Origin: Oxalobacteraceae bacterium
GTDB lineage: Bacteria > Pseudomonadota > Gammaproteobacteria > Burkholderiales > Burkholderiaceae_D
Direction: 5' to 3'
Length of the DNA stretch: 64,000 nt
Assembly: GCA_021298975.1 (NCBI GenBank)
Contig: JAJTGC010000006.1
Span: 1-64,000 of the forward strand
Shown: one piece after another, positions 18,972-27,767 of the stretch
Numbering within the stretch: position 1 is the first letter of the stretch
Layout of the letters: every line of letters starts with the position of its first letter
Notes under the pieces: model-generated
The model's input: the letters and a program-made list of their open reading frames with translations, nothing else
The model's database searches: none
Told to the model about the DNA's origin: nothing
Translations under genes and position numbers: made by a program

Positions 18972-20459
18972 TTAGCTATTCTTCCGATCCGTGCTGCTTG
19001 AGGATGATGACGAACCCGTATGGGTGAGCGTGTTAGATGCGCCTTGGGATTTCGCTTGGGCAGCTGCTTTTTTTCTTGCTTCTTCCTGCCTTGCCACCTC
19101 ATTCAAGGTCAGGCTCAGTTCGGCTGTTGTTGCATCAAATGCGTCCCTGCTTTCACTGAGCTGCCATAAGTTATCAATAACCAGCTGCGCTGGCTCTTCA
19201 GGCAAAAAGGCGCGTGAATCAAAAGGCTTGTCTGAAAAACTCCGCGATGTCTGATTTAAGATCGCGCTCTCATGGATTTGTCTATTTTCTTTCAATACTT
19301 TGAAGACAAACTGGGTTATGACATCATGATCATATGCTTCCCGATGATCCTCAGTAAACCATTCCAGGTCGCATAAAAACTTATTTTTATACATTACGCC
19401 AACCAGATCCAGCTTCTCATCATCGCTCAGGGGATTGCAAGTCACCCGCATCGCCCTTACTGGTTTATTCAAAGCGATAAATTTCATCAGCTCAAGCGTA
19501 GTTCCAGCATGCTTTACCTCGGAATCCAAAACGATGACTTCAAGTGAGGTGTTTTTTTGAGCACCCTTCAGGATGTTTTTGACGCCATCCGGACCGAAAT
19601 TCTGGCAGCGAACGCAAAGCGTTGTAACGCAATTATTTTTTTCCAGCATATCTCCCAGGCCATGCTGATAATTAGTGGCAAAAACGACTTGCTCCAACAT
19701 GAGCTCTTTCAGCACCTTGTTGCCAGCCAGCGCACTGAATATATTGGCGCCGCCTGCGGGGCCAAAGTCGGAATTATGTAGGTTCAGCGTCGACAGCGTC
19801 AGATGATCGGCAAGAACAAAGGCAAAAGCCTGCTCGGTCTCCTCCGTCAGCTTCATGCCATCGATAGTGGCGATTGAGACGCTCAAGTTACTGCGCATGG
19901 CCTTCATGAACTGCAGCAGGTCTGCTTCGGAAGCCTCCGACATATCCATGTCCAGCGCCACAACCCTGCTATCCGAAATAAGCTTGCATAAAAAAGGATA
20001 GGTTGAGGGTTCAAAAGAATGACTGACGAGACTGACCCCAAGTGCGGGGTGAATGTCCAACACCCTGGCGGCGACCGAAATTAATTTATCCTCTGGCCAT
20101 GCAGCATCAATAATAAAATTAACTTCCGGGTTTCGCTCGAAAAAAAATTCCAGAGTTTCTGGTTCGTCGTTCTTCACACACCACTCGATAATTTCTCGAT
20201 TGGCAGATTCAATGCCATATTCAGCCTCTGTTGTATCCAGCTGCAATGATTCAAAAAATTCAGTTGCCGTTTTCCCTTCCAGCAAAAAACTCAAAGTCGC
20301 TGTTTTCTGATCATCAGGTAGCAACCGATATTCATTCGCCGTGTACGGCAACGCTGTTTTCCGAGGTGGAAGCAAGGGGGCAATATCGACCGAGCCTGCC
20401 GGAGGTAGTTGAGAGCTGTCAGGAATGGGCGATGGTGGCGTGAAATTAATGGGCGTCAT
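18972..20459 (-). CDS. Leucine-rich-repeat (RNase-inhibitor-like) protein with Pro-rich N-terminus; putative effector-like protein
   Basis: MTPINFTPPSPIPDSSQLPPAG..., LRR-like repeats (LSTLNLHNSDFGPAGGANIFSALAGNKVLKELMLEQ; TSLEVIVLDSEVKHAGTTLELMKFIALNKPVRAMRV), poly-Ser C-terminus. Start trimmed to ATG 20459. Confidence 0.7.
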   Translation of the reverse strand: MTPINFTPPSPIPDSSQLPPAGSVDIAPLLPPRKTALPYTANEYRLLPDDQKTATLSFLLEGKTATEFFESLQLDTTEAEYGIESANREIIEWCVKNDEPETLEFFFERNPEVNFIIDAAWPEDKLISVAARVLDIHPALGVSLVSHSFEPSTYPFLCKLISDSRVVALDMDMSEASEADLLQFMKAMRSNLSVSIATIDGMKLTEETEQAFAFVLADHLTLSTLNLHNSDFGPAGGANIFSALAGNKVLKELMLEQVVFATNYQHGLGDMLEKNNCVTTLCVRCQNFGPDGVKNILKGAQKNTSLEVIVLDSEVKHAGTTLELMKFIALNKPVRAMRVTCNPLSDDEKLDLVGVMYKNKFLCDLEWFTEDHREAYDHDVITQFVFKVLKENRQIHESAILNQTSRSFSDKPFDSRAFLPEEPAQLVIDNLWQLSESRDAFDATTAELSLTLNEVARQEEARKKAAAQAKSQGASNTLTHTGSSSSSSSTDRKNS

Positions 20460-21233
20460 AGATTTTATTGAAAATTGAACGAATAGTTTTGGTAACCCCA
20501 TCGGCTGCACAAACAGGAATGACTGGCTTCATTCCACTAATAAACAGAAAAATTTTATTTTTAAATATGGGCATTATTTTCATCCATCGGTTGCCGTGGG
20601 CGATGAAAGAGAGTTTAGAAATGAATTAAAAAATGCTCAAGAAAAATGCTGTACTAGCCGGAGTTGTCCGCGTGGAAAAATTAACAATCGTATAAACCCG
20701 TTCCAAAAAAACGACAGAGAACATCTGCGAATTAATGCACTTCAGATTTGTAGAAAGGTGGGGGCTGATTCATCCTGCGCGCGAGTTCAGCTTCATGGAA
20801 GCCTCAATGAAGCGTCGGGGGAACACGCGGCACTAACCGAGCTCAGTCTGGGTCCGCGATCGATGCTTGATGATGTGCTGGGAAGGGATATAGCGGACGT
20901 GCTTGCCCGAAACCGGGCACTGGTAAATGAGCAGTTCCTTCAAAACGCTGGTTGGGCTTTTGATACCCTTTAGCGTCACAATGGCCGCTCCGACGTCGGG
21001 ACAGTGATCGCCCGACACCTGCTTCAAGACTTGCCTTCAGTGCAAATTTCTTTTGTTGCCTCCGGAGCTGGCGGTCCGCAGTTTACTCGTTCATGTCCTA
21101 CCTGATTTAGCATTCCCTAGGTGGCAAGCAAGTAATTCAAAACGCAAGCGATTGGCGCAGAAGGGTTTGGGTCACTGACGCGCTGGTGTCAACGCGGGTT
21201 GCCCGACGATCGCAAGGTTCGATCATGACCAGC

Positions 21234-22268
21234 TCAGGATTGTCTACCCGGCGTTGAGAGCCGTTCAAACAAATCAATCACCCATTCGCAGCGTTCGTCA
21301 AAGCTCTTTGGTGTGATGCCATTGATCTTGCGCTCGCCACCCAAGGCGCAGGCATCGACCAGAAACTGAATCGCGGGCAGTGGCGCGTCGGTATCGCAGC
21401 GGGTTGGTAATTGCGCACGCGCTTTGGCGATGCACAGCAAGGTGAGTTTGCGCGTGCTACCGACGACGGCGCGTTCATGAACTGAATTCATCTCACGGTC
21501 GGCGATAACGCGACCGATCTCCGCGTAAATATTGGCGGCGGCAAGAATGGCGCCACGACAGTCGCGCGGCAAGGCAGCGATGCCGCTGGCGCCACGCCGA
21601 TAGAGACGATCGGCTTCGAGCAGTAATCGACCCACTACTTCACCCAGTGCCGGCGTGAATTGCGGATCGGCCAGCCAGGTATGGGGGTCAATACCTGCCT
21701 GGCGCATCCATGTGCGTGGCAGGTAGAGACGTCCGTTGCGCGCATCCTCGCCCACATCACGCGCGATATTGGTCAGCTGCATCGCATTGCCGAGTTCGCA
21801 GGCGCGTGCCAGTGCATGCGGGTTGGTGATGCCCATGATCATCGCCATCATCGCGCCAACGCTGCCGGCCACGCGCGCGCAGTAGTGATGCAAGTCATCC
21901 AGCGTTTCGTAGTGCCGCCCCGCGGCATCCCAGGCAAAACCCTCGAGCAGTGCCTCGGGGAGTTCGCGCGGCAGGCCATAACGATGGGCAACCATCGCCA
22001 TCGCCCGATCCTCGATAAAAGCTTCAGGTACTCTGTCGTAAATCGCCTCCAGGCGTTTTTGCAGCTTTGGCATGGCCAGCGGATCGTCGTCATGCTCGTC
22101 AATGGCATCATCGGCGACACGGCAGAATGCATACAAGGCGATCGCAGGCATGCGCACGCGTTGGGGCAGCAGACTGCTGGCAGCAAAAAAAGACTTGGAT
22201 CCGCCGCGCATCAGTTCTTCGCAGGCGGCCAGATCAATGCTGGGCAAGGGGGGCGCTTGGTCAGGCAT
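21234..22268 (-). CDS. crtB: Phytoene synthase
   Basis: 344 aa: SKSFFAASSLLPQRVRMPAIALYAFCRVADDAIDEHDDD...NAMQLTNIARDVGEDARNGRLYLP; two Asp-rich motifs. Confidence 0.95.
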   Translation of the reverse strand: MPDQAPPLPSIDLAACEELMRGGSKSFFAASSLLPQRVRMPAIALYAFCRVADDAIDEHDDDPLAMPKLQKRLEAIYDRVPEAFIEDRAMAMVAHRYGLPRELPEALLEGFAWDAAGRHYETLDDLHHYCARVAGSVGAMMAMIMGITNPHALARACELGNAMQLTNIARDVGEDARNGRLYLPRTWMRQAGIDPHTWLADPQFTPALGEVVGRLLLEADRLYRRGASGIAALPRDCRGAILAAANIYAEIGRVIADREMNSVHERAVVGSTRKLTLLCIAKARAQLPTRCDTDAPLPAIQFLVDACALGGERKINGITPKSFDERCEWVIDLFERLSTPGRQS

Positions 22269-23736
22269 TGGGCACCACCTCGGACATGGCTTTGGCTGAC
22301 ATCAGCACACCGGGCACACCGGCGCCCGGGTGGGTGCCTGCGCCGACCATGTAAAGATTTTTTACGTCTTCGCTGCGGTTGTGCGGCCTGAACCAGGCGC
22401 TTTGCAGCAGGATGGGCTCGAGGCCAAAGGCAGCGCCCTTGTAGGACCAGAGATTGTCTTTGAAATCCTGCGGGGTCATGAGTTTGCTGGTGACGACGTG
22501 CTTGCCCAGATCGGGCATGACGGTGCGTTCCAGATGCTCTTGAATTTTCATCCGGAAGCGTTCGCCTTCGTCAGCCCAGTTGGTACCGCTACCCAGATGC
22601 GGCACGGGGGCGAGTACATAAAACCCATCATGACCGGGCGGTGCGACCGAGGGATCGCTGGCACTGGGGCGATGCAGATACAGGCTGAAATCTTCGGCCA
22701 GATGCAGGTGCTTGAAAATATCATCAAGCAGTTCCCGATAACGCGGCCCAAGCATGATCATGTGATGCGGCACGTCTTCGTAGCGGCGGTTGGTGCCGAA
22801 ATACCAGACGAACAGACTCATTGAATATTTGCTGCGTTCGATTTTGCGGTCGGTCCAGTGACGGCGATCTTTCGCATCGATCAGGTAACGATAGGTCCAT
22901 GCGGCGTCGCCGTTGGAGATCACGATGTCGGCATCAAGCACTTCACCATTTTCCAGCGTGACGCCAGTGGCCTGGCCGTTGGTGACATTGATGCGCGTGA
23001 CGGCTGCATTGCAGCGCAAATTCACGCCGCGTTCCTCGAGCAAATTCACCAGTCCGCGAACGAGTGCGCCGGTACCACCCATGGCCCAGTGCACGCCCCA
23101 GCGACGCTCCAGCGTATTGATCAGACTGTAGACGCGCGTCACGGAAAAAGGATTGCCGCCGATGAGCAGTGGATGAAAGCTGAACACCTGACGCAGTTTG
23201 GGATCGCTGATGTAGCGGGCAACCAGCGTATACAGGCTCTCCCAGGCTTTCATGCGCATCATGCTGGGCAAAGCCGCGAGCAAATCACCGACCGAATTGA
23301 AGGGCATGCCACCCAGATCTTCGAATCCGAGCTTGCAGGCCTGATCGGCTGCGGCGACGAATCGGTCGAAACCCGGCAGATCGTCCGGACAGAAGCGCGC
23401 GACTTCGCGGCGCATGGTGGCTTCATCACCACTGTAGTCAAACCAGCTGCCGTCATCGAAGCGTATCCGATAGAAGGGCTCCATGGCTTTGAGCGTGATG
23501 TGATCCGAGAATTTTTTACCGCACAGTGCCCACAATTCTTCCAGCAACTGGGGTGCGGTGATGATGGTGGGGCCGGCATCGAACGTGAAGCCATCCTGGC
23601 GGTGGACGTAGGCCCGGCCGCCCGGTGCGTCGAGTTTTTCGAGGATCTGTACCTGATACCCTTTGCAGGAAAGACGGACCGCTGCTGCCAGTCCGCCGAA
23701 GCCGCTGCCTATAACGATGGCTTTCGGCTGATTCAT
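22261..23736 (-). CDS. crtI: Phytoene desaturase
   Basis: 491 aa: KAIVIGSGFGGLAAAVRLSCKGYQVQILEKLDAPGGRAYVHRQDGFTFDAGPTIITAPQLLEELW...YMVGAGTHPGAGVPGVLMSAK. Confidence 0.96.
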   Translation of the reverse strand: MNQPKAIVIGSGFGGLAAAVRLSCKGYQVQILEKLDAPGGRAYVHRQDGFTFDAGPTIITAPQLLEELWALCGKKFSDHITLKAMEPFYRIRFDDGSWFDYSGDEATMRREVARFCPDDLPGFDRFVAAADQACKLGFEDLGGMPFNSVGDLLAALPSMMRMKAWESLYTLVARYISDPKLRQVFSFHPLLIGGNPFSVTRVYSLINTLERRWGVHWAMGGTGALVRGLVNLLEERGVNLRCNAAVTRINVTNGQATGVTLENGEVLDADIVISNGDAAWTYRYLIDAKDRRHWTDRKIERSKYSMSLFVWYFGTNRRYEDVPHHMIMLGPRYRELLDDIFKHLHLAEDFSLYLHRPSASDPSVAPPGHDGFYVLAPVPHLGSGTNWADEGERFRMKIQEHLERTVMPDLGKHVVTSKLMTPQDFKDNLWSYKGAAFGLEPILLQSAWFRPHNRSEDVKNLYMVGAGTHPGAGVPGVLMSAKAMSEVVPNA

Positions 23737-23743
23737 TTTTTTC

Positions 23744-24199
23744 CTATCGCATCAGACGCGCAAACACGCCGATATTTTTTGAGCCGAACGATTCCAGTGC
23801 AATCGTCGAGCCGGTGGCGGGGTCACGCAGGCTGAGTCGGCCTGCATCATGGGCGATCAACTCGAAGGGCTGATCTGCGCCGAATCCTTGCAAGCGGCGA
23901 TCGCGCACGAGTGCGCGTAGTGTGCCACGCACAAATCCTTGCTCACCCTGAAAATTGTGCACGTCGGCACCGGTGGTGGCGTCGATGACCTGGATGGATC
24001 CGTCAGCCTGGTCGACGAAGCGCAATGTTCGGATTTGTTCCGCGCGTGCGGTGATGTCGTCGTGCTGTACCGGCCCGGACCAGCGGATCCAGGCCACCAA
24101 CGCCAGACAAGCCATCAGGAAAAGTACGAAGCCCAGTCCGGTGGACAGTGTCCGACGCTCCTGGTTGGTTTTCCAGTCGGTTGCCTCGGGGGTTTTCAT
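23744..24199 (-). CDS. puhC: Photosynthetic complex assembly protein PuhC
   Basis: 151 aa, N-terminal TM and ...DADVHNF/RGTLRALVRDR...DPATGSTIALESFGSKNIGVFARLM; directly downstream of puhB. Confidence 0.88.
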   Translation of the reverse strand: MKTPEATDWKTNQERRTLSTGLGFVLFLMACLALVAWIRWSGPVQHDDITARAEQIRTLRFVDQADGSIQVIDATTGADVHNFQGEQGFVRGTLRALVRDRRLQGFGADQPFELIAHDAGRLSLRDPATGSTIALESFGSKNIGVFARLMR

Positions 24200-24858
24200 C
24201 GTGCGAATACGCCATCAGGCATGCGGACCGGAATGCGGGCTTCGCGAAGGTCGGGCGTGGCGGCGACTTCCGCCATGCGTTTTTCCCAGGCCTCATGCAG
24301 GAGTGCGCCGACTTCTTTGACATTGGCGATGCAGCGCAAAGCCGGTTGCGGCTGACCGATATGCCAGGCGCGCGCATGCGGCCACAGATGCAGATAAGCG
24401 ATGCGGTCATCACCCTTGAGTTCAAGAGCGATTTCACCAAAGCCACGACCCTGATCGCGCATTTGCGCGGTCTTGATCCAGCGATGCGGCAGATTGAAAG
24501 TGAGCGTGAGCACAATGCCGATGCGCATGACCACCCGTCGGTTGGTGATGGTGTACATCGTGGTGCTGGCCGACAGCCAGGCGGTCAGTGCCAGTAATGA
24601 CAGGGCCACCGAGGCCAGAATTGCACCGATGCTCAGTTCACTCAGATTGGCGAGCAAGCCGAGGGACGTGTCCCAGATCATCACGGCGTGCAGCGCAATC
24701 ATCAGCGAAAAATAAATGGCCAGTCGCCGGACATGAAACGCATCGACGGCCAGCATTTTCCAGTCGGGACTGCCCTGCCAGAGAATGAGTTCGCCGGCGG
24801 GCAGGGCCTCGGGCAGGCCCGGCGCCGCTTCGAACTCGTGTTCGTGATGCGGCTTCAC
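24196..24858 (-). CDS. puhB: Photosynthetic complex assembly protein PuhB
   Basis: 220 aa: LPAGELILWQGSPDWKMLAVDAFHVRRLAIYFSLMIALHAV...; PH-like membrane protein; GTG start overlapping the puhA stop. Confidence 0.9.
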   Translation of the reverse strand: MKPHHEHEFEAAPGLPEALPAGELILWQGSPDWKMLAVDAFHVRRLAIYFSLMIALHAVMIWDTSLGLLANLSELSIGAILASVALSLLALTAWLSASTTMYTITNRRVVMRIGIVLTLTFNLPHRWIKTAQMRDQGRGFGEIALELKGDDRIAYLHLWPHARAWHIGQPQPALRCIANVKEVGALLHEAWEKRMAEVAATPDLREARIPVRMPDGVFAR

Positions 24859-25619
24859 ACCAGTGGTTCCTGACGTTCCGGCGTCGCATACAGCGTGCCG
24901 GCGCCGTAGTAGGCGGCAATTTTTTCTTCTTCGAGGAAGGTGATCTGATCCGGATTGCGCAGACCCGGCACATCGGCAAACTGATGCGCGAGAATCGCAT
25001 GCACTTTCACATGCTCGTTCGTGATGCGCGCAAACGGCACGGGCAGCATGACGGTACGATCCGAGTCATTGAGTTTGACTTCAATGTAGCGGAACAGCAT
25101 TTCCGAACGATCCATCCACAGCTCGCTGACAGTGCCAGCGACTTCATCATCATCACCCACCACCGGCAAGCCGCGCGGATCATTGTCTTGCGTCGCTACG
25201 CCGTAGTCAGGCTGCGTACGCAGCGGAACAATCTTCGCTTCACCGTCGGGCGTATGGTCGGGCACATCGGCACGATTGGCCCAGGAACCGGGTCCCACAC
25301 CAGCCAGTAGCGGGTTACCGGTCGGCTCGATCGGCGCGCCGATATAGCGGTGGCGCGGCTCGGCTTGCAAAAACTCGGGCGGCTGCAGCGGATAGGGCAT
25401 GACCACTTCCTTGCCGTCTGCCAGAAGATAGGTCTTGGGCTTCGGGATGGGCGGCCAGCCGTCCATTTTGACCGGTGGCGTGCGGCCGGAATCCAGCGGA
25501 TAACCGTCGCGGTGACCTTCCTGAACGAGGTAGTACACCAACCCGAAAAAGAAAATCCAGAACAGATACAGCACTAGCTGTGCCACATCGACGTATTGGG
25601 TAATGGCCATTGTTTCCAT
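24855..25619 (-). CDS. puhA: Photosynthetic reaction center H subunit
   Basis: METMAITQYVDVAQLVLYLFWIFFFGLVYYLVQEGHRDGYPLDSG...PKTYLLADGKEVVMPYP; start trimmed to ATG 25619. Confidence 0.96.
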   Translation of the reverse strand: METMAITQYVDVAQLVLYLFWIFFFGLVYYLVQEGHRDGYPLDSGRTPPVKMDGWPPIPKPKTYLLADGKEVVMPYPLQPPEFLQAEPRHRYIGAPIEPTGNPLLAGVGPGSWANRADVPDHTPDGEAKIVPLRTQPDYGVATQDNDPRGLPVVGDDDEVAGTVSELWMDRSEMLFRYIEVKLNDSDRTVMLPVPFARITNEHVKVHAILAHQFADVPGLRNPDQITFLEEEKIAAYYGAGTLYATPERQEPLV

Positions 25620-25693
25620 GATGCGTCTCCTTCTGACGTTGGGCCCTGAGCAAAACACCAAGCCCGGGGGACTGCCTGAAGCCTTTATCGATC

Positions 25694-25876
25694 AGAACCT
25701 GTCTCGTTAGGCCGCTAGCGGCGTTGGCATCCCTTGCAGGGCGCGCACCGGCTTGAACGCCAGTGCCGTTTCGCAGGCAGGCTGTATCCAGCCTGAATTC
25801 CCTGCTGCACCCTTGTCGTACGGCTGTACTGCCTGCGGTACTGCCGCCTTGCCATCGACCTAACGAGACAGGTTCT
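25694..25876. mobile_element. MITE-like element: 183 bp bounded by perfect 18-bp terminal inverted repeats
   Basis: AGAACCTGTCTCGTTAGG (25694-25711) and its exact reverse complement CCTAACGAGACAGGTTCT (25859-25876); no coding capacity; lies between puhA and lhaA. Confidence 0.65.
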
Positions 25877-25996
25877 AAACTACCAAGAGCGATTGCCTTG
25901 CTTCGCCAGCGAACAATGCTCAGATAGAGGCTTCTACTGATTTCTGATGCGGTAATTCGTACTTCGGTCAATCCGTGCTTCGGTCATTCAAACAAA

Positions 25997-27466
25997 CTAG
26001 CCGGGAAATTCAGCCAGTCCAAACTTCTGCTGCGATCGCGTCGGCAGCGCATCGCGCCGCACCAGCGGGCCAATGGCCACCAAAACGCCAAACAGCAAAT
26101 ACATCTCGAGGTGATACACAAAGCTGTAACCCGTCACCGGTGACACCAGACTCTCGCCCAGCCAACCGGCATTCGCCAGTGCGCCAATCACGTCCTTGAT
26201 CATCCCGCCGGCGGCGATTGATGCGCCGGCAGCCGTGGCCTGCACCGCGCCCCAGGCGCCCAGTGCCAGTCCCGCGTCCTCGCCCTGCGCCAGACCCATG
26301 GCCATGGTCAGTGTGCCGACTGAAAACAATCCACCGCCTACACCAATCAGAAATGCGCCGGCCCGAAACATCGCGGGCGCATCCATGGGTGCCGAAAAAA
26401 TCACCAGAGCGAAGGCCGGCAACCCTGCCAGCGCGCCCAGCGCCGCCAGCCGAACCGCATCCACGCCGCGCGAGAGCAGCCCTGCCGCGATACCAAAAGC
26501 CAGCAATGCGCCACAGGCGGTTAGCGCGGTCAGCAGGCTGGTGGCGCCCACGCCCAGATGCAGCACCTGTCCGCCATAAGGCTCAAGGATGATGTCTTGC
26601 ATATTGAACGCGCAGGTACCGACCCCCACCGTCCACAAAAATCGTTTCACGCCGGGCCGCCCGGCAAAGGCGCGCCAGTGGGCGCTGAAATTTTCCTGCG
26701 CAATCGGCTGGCGCGCACGATCCCGGTTCATCGCCTCCTGCTTCCACAGCGCATTGAGGTTCAGCCAGATCACGGCGACTGCCGAGCCCTGCACCACTTG
26801 AATCAGGCGCAGCGGACTGAAATCCGCCAGCAGCCATCCATACATCGCGCCGCTGCCAACCAGGCCCAGCAACAGCATCGTGTACATCAGCGCCACCACG
26901 CGCGGCCGCGTCTCGGGCGTGGCCAGGTCCGTCGCCAGCGCCAGACCAGCGGTCTGGGTGACCTGGATCCCTGCGCCGACCAGCAGAAAAGCCAGTGCAG
27001 CGCCAACCCGGCTAACCCACAGCATGCCCGGCTGGGGCTGGCTCAGAGCCAGCAGACCAAAAGGCATGATGGCCAGACCACCAAACAGCAACAGCGTGCC
27101 CATCCACAAATAAGGCAGGCGGCGTAATCCCAGCACCGAACGGTGGGTATCCGACCGAAATCCGATCAGTGCGCGCAAGGGCGCAAAAACCAGCGGGAGC
27201 GCAACGCACAGGGCAACCCACCAGGTCGGCACACCCAGCTCGACGATCATCACGCGGTTCAGCGTGCCAACCAGCAGTGCGGTCGCGAGGCCAATCGACA
27301 GCTGAAACATGGACAAGCGCAGCAGGCGCGACAAAGGCAGATCCGGCGTTGCCACATCGGCAAACGGCATCCATTGCGTCCCCATGGAGGACGCCAGTTT
27401 TCGGGTGTATTGCCTTAACAGCTTCATGCGGCTTCCATGGCGGGACGCATTGCCCGCATCATTCAT
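25997..27466 (-). CDS. lhaA: LhaA/PucC-family light-harvesting complex assembly transporter (BCD MFS family)
   Basis: 489 aa multi-pass: LNRVMIVELGVPTWWVALCVALPLVFAPLRALIGFRSDTHRSVLGLRRLPYLWMGTLLLFGGLAIMPFGLL; located upstream of puhA. Confidence 0.9.
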   Translation of the reverse strand: MNDAGNASRHGSRMKLLRQYTRKLASSMGTQWMPFADVATPDLPLSRLLRLSMFQLSIGLATALLVGTLNRVMIVELGVPTWWVALCVALPLVFAPLRALIGFRSDTHRSVLGLRRLPYLWMGTLLLFGGLAIMPFGLLALSQPQPGMLWVSRVGAALAFLLVGAGIQVTQTAGLALATDLATPETRPRVVALMYTMLLLGLVGSGAMYGWLLADFSPLRLIQVVQGSAVAVIWLNLNALWKQEAMNRDRARQPIAQENFSAHWRAFAGRPGVKRFLWTVGVGTCAFNMQDIILEPYGGQVLHLGVGATSLLTALTACGALLAFGIAAGLLSRGVDAVRLAALGALAGLPAFALVIFSAPMDAPAMFRAGAFLIGVGGGLFSVGTLTMAMGLAQGEDAGLALGAWGAVQATAAGASIAAGGMIKDVIGALANAGWLGESLVSPVTGYSFVYHLEMYLLFGVLVAIGPLVRRDALPTRSQQKFGLAEFPG

Positions 27467-27495
27467 GAAAGCACTCTAGAGGCGCGTGCCAACAC

Positions 27496-27538
27496 TGTCA
27501 ACTAAAGTTTACTATTTTTTGGTAAATTTAGATTGACA
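27496..27538 (-). promoter_or_regulatory. Tandem degenerate PpsR/CrtJ-like sites upstream of lhaA
   Basis: TGT-CAACTAAAGTTT-ACT (27496-27513) and GGT-AAATTTAGATTG-ACA (27521-27538); on the minus strand, TTGACA (27501-27496) is followed after 17 nt by TAGAGT (27478-27473). Confidence 0.65.
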
Positions 27539-27610
27539 CAAACGGGCAGATCGTGGATGCTAACCTCGTGCTGCGGTGCGGCACATGTAGTCGCTATATC
27601 TCCTCTCATA

Positions 27611-27635
27611 GGCGCCCTTTCGGGTGCCTTTTTTT
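27611..27635 (+). terminator. Rho-independent terminator-like hairpin upstream of argS
   Basis: GGCGCCC-tttc-GGGTGCC followed by TTTTTTT. Confidence 0.75.
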
Positions 27636-27767
27636 CGCCTTGGCGGGCGGGGGCGACCTCGCGCTCGCGCACCTTTTGCTGTTCTCATAACTTCAGAGGG
27701 CTGGCATGAGGCCGCTATAATCACCGCTTTGTCAGCGCGCCCGCGCGACGCACCCCATTTCCCGCCC

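Noticed and set aside
20833-21027. 64-aa minus ORF MKQVSGDHCPDVGAAIVTLKG... in the intergenic region before crtB
   Set aside because: It has two Cys-Pro pairs but no recognisable family; overlaps another small + ORF; not enough evidence for coding or for a transposase remnant.
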